Positions 34,168-42,631 of a DNA stretch of 64,000 nt are shown piece after piece. The notes beneath the pieces are model-generated. The model was given only the letters and a program-made list of their open reading frames with translations. It ran no database searches and had not been told where the DNA came from. Source of the stretch: SCGC-AG-212-J23 sp036406675 (GTDB lineage: Bacteria > Pseudomonadota > Gammaproteobacteria > Burkholderiales > SG8-39); the NCBI GenBank assembly GCA_036406675.1, contig DASXAO010000020.1, forward strand, positions 1-64,000, in the 5' to 3' direction. The translations under genes were made by a program, and so were the position numbers. Position 1 is the first letter of the stretch; the number at the start of each line of letters is the position of its first letter.

Positions 34168-35142
34168 ATGATAATAGTGCGGTTCACCGGCGCGCTGCTG
34201 CTCGCCGTCAGCCTGGCTGCCGCAGCGCAAGATCCCTATCCCAGCCGCCCGGTGAGGGTGCTCGTGCCCTACGCCCCCGGCGGCGCCACCGACATCATCG
34301 CGCGGATCGTCTCGGCCAAGCTCACCGAGTCGCTCGGGCAGAGCTTCGTCGTCGAGAACCGCACGGGCGCGAACGGCAACCTCGCGCTCGAGGCGGCGGC
34401 GAAGGCGGCGCCCGACGGCTATACGCTGTTCGTCGGCAACGTGTCCACCAACGCCATCAACGAGAACATCTACCGCGAGCAGCTCACCATCCAGCCCTCG
34501 CGCGACCTCACCGGCATCACCAAGCTGGTCGAGATCCCGCACATCGTGGTGGCGAGCGCGAGCTTTCCGCCCAACACGATCGCCGAGCTGATCGCGGCGG
34601 CGAAGAAGGAGCCGGGGAAGATCAATTTCGCTTCGGTCGGCGTCGGGAGCTACCCGCACCTCGACATGGAGCGGTTCATGAAGGCGGCCGGCATCGAGCT
34701 CACGCACGTGCCCTACAAGGGCGGCGCCGGCCAGGCGATTCCCGCCATGATCGCGGGAGAGGTGCAGCTCGCATTCTTCAACATGGCCTCGCTCCTGCCG
34801 CACATCAAGAGCGGCCGGTTGAAAGCGCTCGCCGCGATCCCCGAGCACCGCATCCCGGAGCTGCCGAACGTGCCCACGCTCGCCGAGCAGGGATTCCCCG
34901 GCATCGGCACCAACGCGTGGCAGGGAATGTTCGCACCGGCGGGCACGCCGAAGCCGGTGGTCGACCGTCTCTACGCGTCGGTCGCCGCCGCTCTGAACGA
35001 GCGCAAGGAGAAGGAAGACCTCGCCGGAAAGATGCTGACGGTGACCGTCTCGCCGTCGCCGCAGGCGTTCAACGACCTGGTGCGCAAGGAGACCCAGGCG
35101 TGGGGTCAGTTCCTGCGCGGAACGAAGATCAAGGTCCAGTAG
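34168..35142 (+). CDS. TctC/Bug-family substrate-binding protein
   Basis: 324 residues from ATG 34168, which has a strong GGAGGAGG ribosome site; upstream ATGs are rejected. Signal peptide (FTGALLLAVSLAAAAQ), then DPYPSRPVRVLVPYAPGGATD, GANGNLALEAAAKAAPDGYT, and VPYKGGAGQAIPAMIAGEV. No TctA/TctB neighbour. The end adjoins an inverted-repeat element that may terminate transcription. Confidence 0.93.
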   Translation: MIIVRFTGALLLAVSLAAAAQDPYPSRPVRVLVPYAPGGATDIIARIVSAKLTESLGQSFVVENRTGANGNLALEAAAKAAPDGYTLFVGNVSTNAINENIYREQLTIQPSRDLTGITKLVEIPHIVVASASFPPNTIAELIAAAKKEPGKINFASVGVGSYPHLDMERFMKAAGIELTHVPYKGGAGQAIPAMIAGEVQLAFFNMASLLPHIKSGRLKALAAIPEHRIPELPNVPTLAEQGFPGIGTNAWQGMFAPAGTPKPVVDRLYASVAAALNERKEKEDLAGKMLTVTVSPSPQAFNDLVRKETQAWGQFLRGTKIKVQ

Positions 35143-35144
35143 AA

Positions 35145-35239
35145 GCAAAAAGGGGTCAGAGGAATTTTCCTGTAACACAAGCGCGGCGCGTACGCGCCAT
35201 TGCAAGTGTTACAGGAACATTCCTCTGACCCCTTTTTGC
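35145..35239. repeat. 95-bp inverted-repeat element with 20-bp perfect outer arms
   Basis: Outer arms 35145-35164 and 35220-35239 are perfect complements (core AAAAAGGGGTCAGAGGAA). Inner arms TTCCTGTAACAC (35167-35178) and GTGTTACAGGAA (35206-35217) also pair, and the centre holds a further palindrome GGCGCGTACGCGCC (35185-35198). It fills the gap between two convergent genes. The nested layout suggests a REP/MITE-like element; the outer hairpin could serve as a bidirectional terminator. Confidence 0.75.
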
Positions 35240-36244
35240 CTAGCCGTTGTCGACCCGCTCGACGTTTCCGCTCGCGGCCGAGCGGAAAATGGCTTCCAGC
35301 GCCGAGACGTTGGCGATCATCTCGGCCTGCGGCACCGGGTAGGACGCGCGCCCTGCCGCCGCGTCGGCGAAGGCCTCGAGGTTGGCGAGCACCGCCTTGG
35401 CAGGCGGATAGTCCCGAGTCTGCTTTTCGCCTCCCCTCAAATGGGTGGTCAACGTCCAGCCCCGCGGCGACTCGGGATGGGCCTTGTCGCGCACCTCGGC
35501 CCAGCCCTTCGAGCCATAGACCGCGAAGCGCCCGTCGAAAGGCGTGGCGAGGATCGCGCTGAGAAGGGCGTTCGCGCCGCTCCGGAAGTTGACCAGGATG
35601 CCGAGCGTGTCGCCGTTGCGGAGCTCGCTGCCGAGCGTCCTCACGGAGGCGAGCACGCGCTCGGCCGGTCCCATCGCGCCGACCGAGAGGTCGAGCAGGT
35701 GGATTCCGGTCGCGGTCATCGGTCCGGCGGGCGCCTCCTTCGCCGAAAGGCGCCAGTTGTCCGGCGGCAGCGAGAGGAACTTGTCCTGCACGAAGTTGGC
35801 CTCGATCTGCAGCGGCGTGCCGAGCTCGCCCGCCTTCACCATGCGCATCAGCTCCTGGATCGGCGGCTCGAAGCGCTTCTCGTGGCCCACCGCGAGCTTC
35901 ACGCCATTTTGGTTACAGGATTCCACTGCCAGAAGCACGTCTCGGCGCGAAAGCGAGAGCGGCTTCTCGCAGAACACGTGCTTGCCCGCGTTCGCCGCGC
36001 GCACGATCTGGTCGGTGTGGAGCGTATGGGGCGTGCAGAGCACCACGCCCTGCACTTCGCGATTCGCAAGAACGTCGTCGTAGCTCTTGGCAAGGGGAAC
36101 GGCCTGTTGCCTGGCGAACTCGGCGGCCGCGGTATCCGGATCGGCCACGGCGACGACGCGGAGCTTCGCGCTCGACTTGGCGAGCGGCACGATCACCCGC
36201 CCCCACCAGCCCAGCCCGATCACTGCGATGTTGAGTGGATTCAT
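35240..36244 (-). CDS. Gfo/Idh/MocA family oxidoreductase
   Basis: 334 residues. Rossmann motif AVIGLGWWGRVIVP, ADPDTAAAEFA second strand, and the EKP signature in HVFCEKPLSL. The GPMTATGIHLLDLSVG segment carries the conserved His/Asp. NAD(P)-dependent sugar or small-acid dehydrogenase; substrate unknown. One of three such genes in this run. A TAG stop abuts the inverted repeat. Confidence 0.87.
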   Translation of the reverse strand: MNPLNIAVIGLGWWGRVIVPLAKSSAKLRVVAVADPDTAAAEFARQQAVPLAKSYDDVLANREVQGVVLCTPHTLHTDQIVRAANAGKHVFCEKPLSLSRRDVLLAVESCNQNGVKLAVGHEKRFEPPIQELMRMVKAGELGTPLQIEANFVQDKFLSLPPDNWRLSAKEAPAGPMTATGIHLLDLSVGAMGPAERVLASVRTLGSELRNGDTLGILVNFRSGANALLSAILATPFDGRFAVYGSKGWAEVRDKAHPESPRGWTLTTHLRGGEKQTRDYPPAKAVLANLEAFADAAAGRASYPVPQAEMIANVSALEAIFRSAASGNVERVDNG

Positions 36245-36257
36245 CGGGGGATCAAGA

Positions 36258-36279
36258 AAACGCGGTCTGTCCCTGATTT
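36258..36279. repeat. Solitary arm of the 22-bp inverted-repeat family
   Basis: Differs from the right arm at 21371-21392 at two positions (AAACGCGGTCTGTCCCTGA core). It lies between two minus-strand genes with no second arm nearby. Probably a decayed or one-ended copy of the element at 21265-21392. Confidence 0.55.
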
Positions 36280-36284
36280 TCGGG

Positions 36285-37247
36285 TCAGTCGACGGTGGCT
36301 CCCGCCTGCTTTGCGGCCTTGCCCCAGCGCGCGGTCTCGTCCGCGATGAACTGCCCGAATGCCGCGGGCGAGGCGCTGGTCACCACCTCGACGCCGCCCT
36401 GGCCGAGCCGCTCGCGCACCTCGCGCGCCTGCATGGTCTTGACGGTGGCGGCGTAAAGCCGGTCGATCACCTCCTGCGGCGTGCCGGCCGGCACCAAGAC
36501 GCCCTGCCAGGAGCCGGTCTCGAAGGTCGTGTACCCCGCCTCGGTCATCGTCGGCACGTCGGGCAGCGGCTGGAGGCGCTTCGGCGCGGCGACTGCGAGC
36601 ACTTTCAGGCGCCCCGACTTGATCAGCGGCATCGCCGACGAGGCGGTAACGAACATGAGGTGCGTCTCGCCCGCCGCCAACGCCGCCACGGCCGGGCCGG
36701 CGCCGCCCTTGTAAGGCACGTGCACCATGTCGAGTCCGCCGGCGGCGTTGCGCAGCTTTTCCATCTCCAGGCGGTTCTGGCTGCCGCTGCCGGGGGAAGC
36801 GTAGTTCACCTTGCCCGGATTGGCCTTTGCATACGCGACGAACTCCTTGACGCTCTTCGGTGGAAAGGCCGGATTCGCGACCAGCACGCCCGGAACGTCC
36901 ACCACCTGCGTCACCGCGATCAGGTCCTTGAGCGGATCGGCGGCGAGCTTGGGGAACACGCCCGGGTTGATCGCGATCGAGCCGACGTTGCCAAGGAGGA
37001 TGGTGTAGCCGTCGGGCGCCGAGCGCGCCGCGGCCTCCACGCCGATGTTGCCCGAGGCGCCGGGCCGGTTCTCGATCACCACCTGCTGGCCGAGCAGCTC
37101 GGACAGGTTCGGCTGGAGAATGCGGCCGACGAAGTCGGACGCGCCGCCGGGCGCGAACGGGATGATCATCTTCACCGGCTTGTTGGGATATCCCTGCCCG
37201 AGCGCGAGCAAGGGTGCCAGCAGCACCGCCCCGATCAGTCGCTTCAT
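36285..37247 (-). CDS. TctC/Bug-family substrate-binding protein
   Basis: 320 residues from ATG 37247 (MKRLIGAVLLAPLLALGQGYPNK), with GGAGG just upstream. Bug signature: YPNKPVKMIIPFAPGGASD, GASGNIGVEAAARSAPDGYT and VPYKGGAGPAVAALAAGE. Its start overlaps the stop of the Gfo/Idh gene at 37247, so they are coupled, an association that suggests a sugar-acid-like ligand (inference). Confidence 0.92.
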   Translation of the reverse strand: MKRLIGAVLLAPLLALGQGYPNKPVKMIIPFAPGGASDFVGRILQPNLSELLGQQVVIENRPGASGNIGVEAAARSAPDGYTILLGNVGSIAINPGVFPKLAADPLKDLIAVTQVVDVPGVLVANPAFPPKSVKEFVAYAKANPGKVNYASPGSGSQNRLEMEKLRNAAGGLDMVHVPYKGGAGPAVAALAAGETHLMFVTASSAMPLIKSGRLKVLAVAAPKRLQPLPDVPTMTEAGYTTFETGSWQGVLVPAGTPQEVIDRLYAATVKTMQAREVRERLGQGGVEVVTSASPAAFGQFIADETARWGKAAKQAGATVD

Positions 37248-38344
37248 CATTCCTCCGCGATGGGTAGTGGGATCGGCTTTCTGAGCCGCGCCGATTTGTC
37301 GAACGCCTTCGTCAACATCAACCGGTCGTGCGCCTCGGCCGCGGTGGCGTGCTGCGTGGTGAGGCCCATCGAAACACGGTTCAGCCACTGCTCGGTCTCC
37401 TCGCGCATCGGGCCGCGCAGCTCGCCGAGCGCCATGTCGCCGGGCGGATAGCTGCCCAGAAAATCGACTCTCCTCTGGGAATCGGGCGCATAGCCTTCTT
37501 CCTGCGCCCGGGTGGTGGCGAGCACGATGTCGCGGTGGGTGTCGTCGATGGTGAGCACACCCTCGGTGCCGGTGATGCCGACCTCCAGGCTGTACACCGC
37601 GCCGGGCCACACCTTCGGCAGGGCCCAGGAGATCACCGAGTGATACAAGGTTCCATCTTCAAAAACCACTGTTCCAGCCGTCGCATCGATTCCGCGACAC
37701 AGCGGCCCGAGCGCCCTGTCGACCGAGCGGGCGTAGATCTCGGCCGGTCGCTTCTTCTCCATCATCCACATCACCACGTCGAGCGCGTGCGTGCCGGAGA
37801 TCACCATGGGCGAGATCTTCGACGGGTCGCTGGTGCGCTGGTAGTTGTCGAGCGCCACCAGCCGGTTCATGAAGGCGCGCGAGGTGACCAGCGTCACGTC
37901 GCCCAGCGCGCCGGTGCGCACCTTTTCCTTCGCCGCCAGCCAGCGCCGGCGGAAGCGCTGCGTGTAGCCGACGACCGCGTCGACCTTGTTTTTTGTTATT
38001 TGATCAAGAACCATCTTGGAAGCGGTGAGCTCCGTCGCCAGAGGCTTTTCGATCAGCAACGACAAACCCCGCTCCGCAGCCGCCAGGATCGGCTCGACGT
38101 GCAGGTGCTCGTCGGTGGCGATGATCGCGGCGGTGATTTCGGGGCGCTTGAGCAGCTCGCGGAAGTCGTTGGTGGCGAAGTCGGCGCGCGTCTTGCCCTG
38201 CACCATCTCCAGCCGGTCCGCCTTCAGGTCGCACAGGCCGATGAAGTCCACCATCGGGTGCCGCGCGGCCACCTCGCCGCGGAACAGGCCTACGCGACCG
38301 GCCCCGACGATGGCAAGGCCTATGCGCTTAGGCTGCCTTCTCAA
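37247..38344 (-). CDS. Gfo/Idh/MocA family oxidoreductase, myo-inositol 2-dehydrogenase-like
   Basis: 365 residues. N-terminal RIGLAIVGAGRVGLFRGEVA, CDLKADRLEMV and EKPLATEL signature. The HALDVVMWMM segment gives the catalytic His/Asp pair. Relatives act on inositols and sugar acids. A T6 run in an AT-rich patch (37990-37995) encodes QITKNKVD. Overlaps the next Gfo/Idh gene by 17 bases and the Bug gene by 1 base. Confidence 0.86.
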   Translation of the reverse strand: MRRQPKRIGLAIVGAGRVGLFRGEVAARHPMVDFIGLCDLKADRLEMVQGKTRADFATNDFRELLKRPEITAAIIATDEHLHVEPILAAAERGLSLLIEKPLATELTASKMVLDQITKNKVDAVVGYTQRFRRRWLAAKEKVRTGALGDVTLVTSRAFMNRLVALDNYQRTSDPSKISPMVISGTHALDVVMWMMEKKRPAEIYARSVDRALGPLCRGIDATAGTVVFEDGTLYHSVISWALPKVWPGAVYSLEVGITGTEGVLTIDDTHRDIVLATTRAQEEGYAPDSQRRVDFLGSYPPGDMALGELRGPMREETEQWLNRVSMGLTTQHATAAEAHDRLMLTKAFDKSARLRKPIPLPIAEE

Positions 38345-39392
38345 GCGACTGGCTCTTCAGTGGCAGATCGACCGGCAGGTTTCTCTCCGCCGACAGGTCG
38401 GCGGCGATGTAGAGCTCCATCACCATGCGGGCATGCTCGGGCGTGACCAGCACCGGCTTGTCGAGCGCGACGGCTTCCAGGAAATGCACGGTCTCGGGCG
38501 CCATGGCGCCGGCGTAGGTGTGGTCGACCGCCTCGCCCGGCATGGTGGACATCGGCAGCTGCATGCCGCTCTTCATGGTGTTGAGCACCACGTCGCGGTG
38601 CGTATCGTCCACCATCACCGCCCCCTCGGTGCCGACCATCTCGATCCAGGTGGTGGAGAAATTGGGGTAGCCCGGCGGCAGGCTCCACCCGCCGCCGACG
38701 ACGAACGTCAGGCCGCTGTCCAGCGTGACCGCGCACCACTGCGAGTCGGGCACGTTCTGAGCGCCCGATTCCCGCATTGCACCGTAGTTCACCTGCGAAT
38801 ACACGCGCACCGGCTTCGCCGGCTCGAGGCACCAGAGGACGAAGTCGAGGTCGTGGGTCGATTCCATCGCCGCCGGCGAGAGCTTGATGCGGCCGCTGAT
38901 CTTTTTGCCCAGGCTGCGCGTGATGTGCCGGCTGACGAGCGCGCTCACCGGCCTTCCGATCGTGCCGTCGCGGACGCATTTGCGCACGTAGGCGAACTTC
39001 GCGTTGAAGCGCTGCGAATAGCCGACGGTGAATTTCAGGTTCTTATTCTTGGAAAGAGCAATGAGCTCATCCGCTTCGGCGAGCGTGACGGCGATCGGTT
39101 TCTCGAGAAACACATGCTTGCCTGCCTGCAGGAACTCCTTCGCCATCTGGAAATGAAGGTTCTCCGGCGTGGCCGAGATGTAGACCGCGTCGATTCCCTT
39201 CCGGTCCAGGAGCCGCCTGTAGTCGGTGGTCGCAGTGGTCGGGCGCGTCTTCGCCTCCATCTCTTCGAGGCGGTCCTCCCTCACCTCCGCGAGGTGCAAC
39301 CCCTTCACCAGCGGGTGGCTCGCAAGCGTTTCCGCCCGGATGCCGCCGCACCAGCCGGTGCCGACGACCGCGACTTCGATCGGGGCGGCCAC
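38328..39392 (-). CDS. Gfo/Idh/MocA family oxidoreductase
   Basis: 354 residues, paralogous to the gene at 37247-38344 (both share the QRF/TTHRD-type segments VGYSQRFNAKF here and VGYTQRFRRRW there, and VDDTHRDVVL versus IDDTHRDIVL). Rossmann VAVVGTGWCGG, EKPIAVTL signature, and THDLDFVLWCLE with the His/Asp. The tandem pair suggests two related steps on the same substrate class. Its start overlaps the ABC binding protein stop. Confidence 0.86.
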   Translation of the reverse strand: MAAPIEVAVVGTGWCGGIRAETLASHPLVKGLHLAEVREDRLEEMEAKTRPTTATTDYRRLLDRKGIDAVYISATPENLHFQMAKEFLQAGKHVFLEKPIAVTLAEADELIALSKNKNLKFTVGYSQRFNAKFAYVRKCVRDGTIGRPVSALVSRHITRSLGKKISGRIKLSPAAMESTHDLDFVLWCLEPAKPVRVYSQVNYGAMRESGAQNVPDSQWCAVTLDSGLTFVVGGGWSLPPGYPNFSTTWIEMVGTEGAVMVDDTHRDVVLNTMKSGMQLPMSTMPGEAVDHTYAGAMAPETVHFLEAVALDKPVLVTPEHARMVMELYIAADLSAERNLPVDLPLKSQSLEKAA

Positions 39393-40360
39393 TACCCTGC
39401 AGCCTTCTGCATGAACTCGGGCCGCAGGGCCTTCGACCAGTCCGGCATCTCCTTGATCTTCTTCTCGCGCAGCAGCACCTCGGCCTGCTCCTTCATGTAG
39501 CCGTTCACCGCCTGCGGGAATCCGGGGTTGACCTCGACCAGCGACACCGCCTTGCCGAAGGTCTCCGGCGACATCTTGTAGCCCTTGGAGGTGTAGAAGG
39601 CGTAGATGGTGTCGGACACCTTCTTGTGGTTGTGCTTGAAGTCGTCGGCCACCGCGAGCCAGGCCTTGAGGTAGCCGACTACGGCGTCGGGATTTTTCTC
39701 CACGAACTCGGGCGTGGCCGCCATGAACACCGGCATGCGGTCGACGTCCCAGTAGTTCATCACCGTGGTGGCGAGGCCCTCGGACTCGGCGATCACGTTG
39801 TAGGGCTCGACGTTGATCATCGCGTCGACGGTCTTGGCCGCCATCGCCGCCACCATGTCGGTGACGTTCATGCGCACTTCCTGCCAGTCGCTCTTCTTGA
39901 GCCCGGCCTTGGGCGCGATCTGGTCGACGAACACGTTGGCGATCGACGAGCCGGTCTGGTTGGCGATCTTCTTGCCGCGCAGGTCCGCGACGCTCTTCGC
40001 GTTGAGGTCCTTGCGCGCCATGATGCGCACGGTCTTGCCCACCTCTTCGATCTGCGCGATCGCGACGAGCTGGCCCCGCGCGTGGCCGATGATGAACGAG
40101 GGGCCCGCGTAGGTGCCCAGGTCCACCTGGCGCCCGACCATCTGCTGCATGGTGAGGTTACCCGAGGGTACGGCGAATTCCTCGGCCTTGATGCCATGCT
40201 TCTCCAGCGCGCCCGAGCGCAGCAGGTAATACGTGGGCATGCCCCACATGTTGGTCTGGTAGCCCTGGCGCACGCTGACCTGCTGGGCCCGCGCCGGCAG
40301 GCCGATTCCGGAGGCGAGCGCCGCCGCGCCGGAAGCAGCCAGGAATTGCCGTCTCTTCAT
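39392..40360 (-). CDS. ABC transporter substrate-binding protein (NrtA/SsuA/TauA type)
   Basis: 322 residues with a Tat-like leader (KRRQFLAASGAAALASG) and an NMT1/SBP_bac-type fold: VRQGYQTNMWGMPTYYLLRSGALEKHG, ADLRGKKIANQTGSSIANVF and the MINVEPYNVIAESEG segment. Binds a small sulfonate, nitrate or aromatic-like ligand for the downstream ABC components. First structural partner of the two permeases and ATPase encoded next to it. Confidence 0.88.
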   Translation of the reverse strand: MKRRQFLAASGAAALASGIGLPARAQQVSVRQGYQTNMWGMPTYYLLRSGALEKHGIKAEEFAVPSGNLTMQQMVGRQVDLGTYAGPSFIIGHARGQLVAIAQIEEVGKTVRIMARKDLNAKSVADLRGKKIANQTGSSIANVFVDQIAPKAGLKKSDWQEVRMNVTDMVAAMAAKTVDAMINVEPYNVIAESEGLATTVMNYWDVDRMPVFMAATPEFVEKNPDAVVGYLKAWLAVADDFKHNHKKVSDTIYAFYTSKGYKMSPETFGKAVSLVEVNPGFPQAVNGYMKEQAEVLLREKKIKEMPDWSKALRPEFMQKAAG

Positions 40361-40372
40361 TCGCTCCTCCTA

Positions 40373-41113
40373 CTATTGTGTGAGATGACGCAACAGCTCT
40401 TTCTGGTACTCGAGAAATTCTACGCTCAGCGGGTCGCGCGGCCGGGGCAGCCGCACCGACACGATGGCCTTGACGCGTCCCGGGTGCGGGGTCATGACGA
40501 CCACCCGGTCGGCGAGATAGACAGCCTCCGACACGTTGTGCGTCACGTAGACGACGGTCTTGCGCGTCTCGCGCCACACCTCGGCGAGCAGCCGCTGCAT
40601 CTCCTCGCGCGTCATCGCGTCGAGCGCGGCGAACGGCTCGTCCATCAGCAGCACCCCCGGGTTGTAGGCGAGCGCGCGCGCGATCGCCACGCGCTGCTGC
40701 ATCCCTCCGGAAAGGTGGTGCGGGTACGCGCCGGCGAACCTCTCGAGCTTCACCATTCGCAGCTGCTCGAGCGCGATGCGCTCGCGCTCGGCCTTCGCCA
40801 CGCCCTTCATCTCGAGGCCGAAGGCGACGTTGCCGAGCGCGGTGCGCCAGGGGAAAAGCTGGGCGAAGTCCTGGAACACGATGCCGCGGTCCGTGCCCTG
40901 CCCGTTCACCGCCTGGCCGGCGACGCGGATCTCGCCCGCGGTAGGCGCGAAGAAGCCGGCGATCATGTTGAGGAGCGTGGTCTTGCCGCAGCCGCTGGGG
41001 CCGACCAGGCAGACGAACTCCGACTGCTCGGCGCTGAAGCTCGCCTTGTCCACCGCCAGCACCTTCCCGGCGGGCGTGTCGTACTCGAGGCTGACGTTCG
41101 AAACCCGGATCAT
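40373..41113 (-). CDS. ABC transporter ATP-binding protein (SsuB/TauB/NrtD type)
   Basis: 246 residues from ATG 41113. Walker A GPSGCGKTT, Q-loop IVFQDFAQLFPW, signature HLSGGMQQRVAIARAL, Walker B VLLMDEPFAALD, and H-loop YVTHNVSEAVYLADR. Overlaps the permease by 4 bases. Powers the nitrate/sulfonate/taurine-type importer. Confidence 0.92.
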   Translation of the reverse strand: MIRVSNVSLEYDTPAGKVLAVDKASFSAEQSEFVCLVGPSGCGKTTLLNMIAGFFAPTAGEIRVAGQAVNGQGTDRGIVFQDFAQLFPWRTALGNVAFGLEMKGVAKAERERIALEQLRMVKLERFAGAYPHHLSGGMQQRVAIARALAYNPGVLLMDEPFAALDAMTREEMQRLLAEVWRETRKTVVYVTHNVSEAVYLADRVVVMTPHPGRVKAIVSVRLPRPRDPLSVEFLEYQKELLRHLTQ

Positions 41114-41868
41114 GCCTTTGCGCCGCGCAGCATGCCCCAGCGCGCCACTGTGGCGCGCTCGAGCGATCCGAACACCAGCCGCTCGAACACGTAGCCGATC
41201 GCGCCGATCACCGCGAGCGAGGCAAGCATGACATCGGCGTTGAGGAATTCCTTCGCGTCGAAGATCACCCAGCCCAACCCGAACGACGAGGCCGCGAGCA
41301 TCTCGGCGCCGACCACGGCGATCCATGCGCGCTGGAAGGCGAGGCGCAGGCCCGTGATGATGAACGGAGCCGCGCCCGGCACCACCACTTTCCAGAAGAG
41401 CGCCGCGCCGCTCGCGCCCATCGCGCCGGCGGCGCGCAGCCACAGGGGATTCACCGCGCGCACCCCGGTCCAGGTATTGACGAGCATCGGAAAGCTCGCC
41501 GCGTAGAACACGATGAGGATGGTGGCGGTATTGCCCAGGCCGAACCAGAGGATGAACACCGGCGCCCAGGCGAGCGACGGGATCGGCATCAGCGCGCTCA
41601 CGAGCGGCAGGAAAAACCGCTCCACCGCGGCGTAGCGCGCCATGAGAAACCCGAGCACCAGGCCGAAGCCGGCGGCGGCGGCCAGGCCGGCGAACACGCG
41701 GTAGAGCGTACTCATCGCGTGCCCCTCCATAGTGCCGTCGCCCAGCATCGTCCACAGCGTGTGCGCCACCACCGGCAGCGTCGGCAAGAGCGCCTGGGCG
41801 AACCATCCGCTGCGCGCCACGATTTCATAAAAAACTGCGAACAGGAGGACCGAGAAAGCGGCCTTCAT
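41110..41868 (-). CDS. ABC transporter permease (SsuC/TauC-like), downstream paralog
   Basis: 252 residues with about six helices and a BPD_transp_1 coupling loop: ALFWKVVVPGAAPFIITGLRL. Tandem paralog of the permease at 41865-42590; the last 40 residues align closely (FERLVFGSLERATVARWGM here versus LEKLVFERLERYTVVRWGM there). The pair may form a heterodimer. Starts ATG 41868, overlapping its partner by 4 bases. Confidence 0.9.
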   Translation of the reverse strand: MKAAFSVLLFAVFYEIVARSGWFAQALLPTLPVVAHTLWTMLGDGTMEGHAMSTLYRVFAGLAAAAGFGLVLGFLMARYAAVERFFLPLVSALMPIPSLAWAPVFILWFGLGNTATILIVFYAASFPMLVNTWTGVRAVNPLWLRAAGAMGASGAALFWKVVVPGAAPFIITGLRLAFQRAWIAVVGAEMLAASSFGLGWVIFDAKEFLNADVMLASLAVIGAIGYVFERLVFGSLERATVARWGMLRGAKA

Positions 41869-42590
41869 GCCGTCACCATCCCCCAGCGCACGACGGTGTA
41901 GCGCTCGAGCCGCTCGAACACCAGCTTCTCGAGGCCGAGGCCGATCAGGCCGATCACCGCGATGCCCGCGAGCATCGCGTCGGTGTCGAGGAACTCGCGC
42001 GCGCCGAAGATGAGCCAGCCCAGGCCCCAGGGCACCGCGGCGAGCATCTCCACCGCGACGAGGATGCGCCAGGCCTGCGCGAGCCCGAGGCGGCAGCCGG
42101 TGAGGATGTACGGCAGGGCGCCGGGCAGAATCACGTGGCGGAACAGGCGCCGCTCGTCCGCGCCCATGGCCTGCGCCGCGCGCAGCCAGATCTCCTTCAC
42201 GCTTTTCACGCCGGTCCAGGTATTGATGGCGATGGAGAACATGGAGACGAAGGCCACCAGCACCACCGAGCCGGTGTCGCCCAGCCCGAACCACAGCAGG
42301 AAGAGCGGCGCGTAAGCGAGACCGGGAATGGGCGCGCCGATGCTTACGAGCGGCAGCAGCAAGTCCTCGGCGCGCCGGTAGCGCCCCATGACGACGCCGA
42401 TCAGCACGCCCGCCGCGGCGGCGATGGCGAAGCCGGCCGCGAGGCGCAGCAGGGTCTCGGCGGCGTGGTGCGGCAGGATTCCCTGCAGCGTGAGCCGCAC
42501 GAGAGTCGCCGCGATCTCCTCCAGCGTCGGAAACAGGCGCCGCGGGAAGGCGCCCGAATAGGCGGCGAGCTCCCACAGCGCCGCGACCAC
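41865..42590 (-). CDS. ABC transporter permease (SsuC/TauC-like), upstream paralog with unclear start
   Basis: About 242 residues counted from GTG 42590, with BPD_transp_1 features (RLFRHVILPGALPYILTGCRL). The first conserved helix begins about 7 to 10 codons further upstream (SFVRAAVPFAVV aligns to MKAAFSVLLFAVF of the paralog), yet no ATG, GTG, TTG or CTG lies there in frame before the Bug stop at 42632. GTG 42590 trims part of helix 1. A non-canonical start or a base difference is possible. Confidence 0.85.
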   Translation of the reverse strand: MVAALWELAAYSGAFPRRLFPTLEEIAATLVRLTLQGILPHHAAETLLRLAAGFAIAAAAGVLIGVVMGRYRRAEDLLLPLVSIGAPIPGLAYAPLFLLWFGLGDTGSVVLVAFVSMFSIAINTWTGVKSVKEIWLRAAQAMGADERRLFRHVILPGALPYILTGCRLGLAQAWRILVAVEMLAAVPWGLGWLIFGAREFLDTDAMLAGIAVIGLIGLGLEKLVFERLERYTVVRWGMVTA

Positions 42591-42631
42591 CGCGAATGGA
42601 ACGGCGGCGCGGACGAATGATTTTGCGGCCG

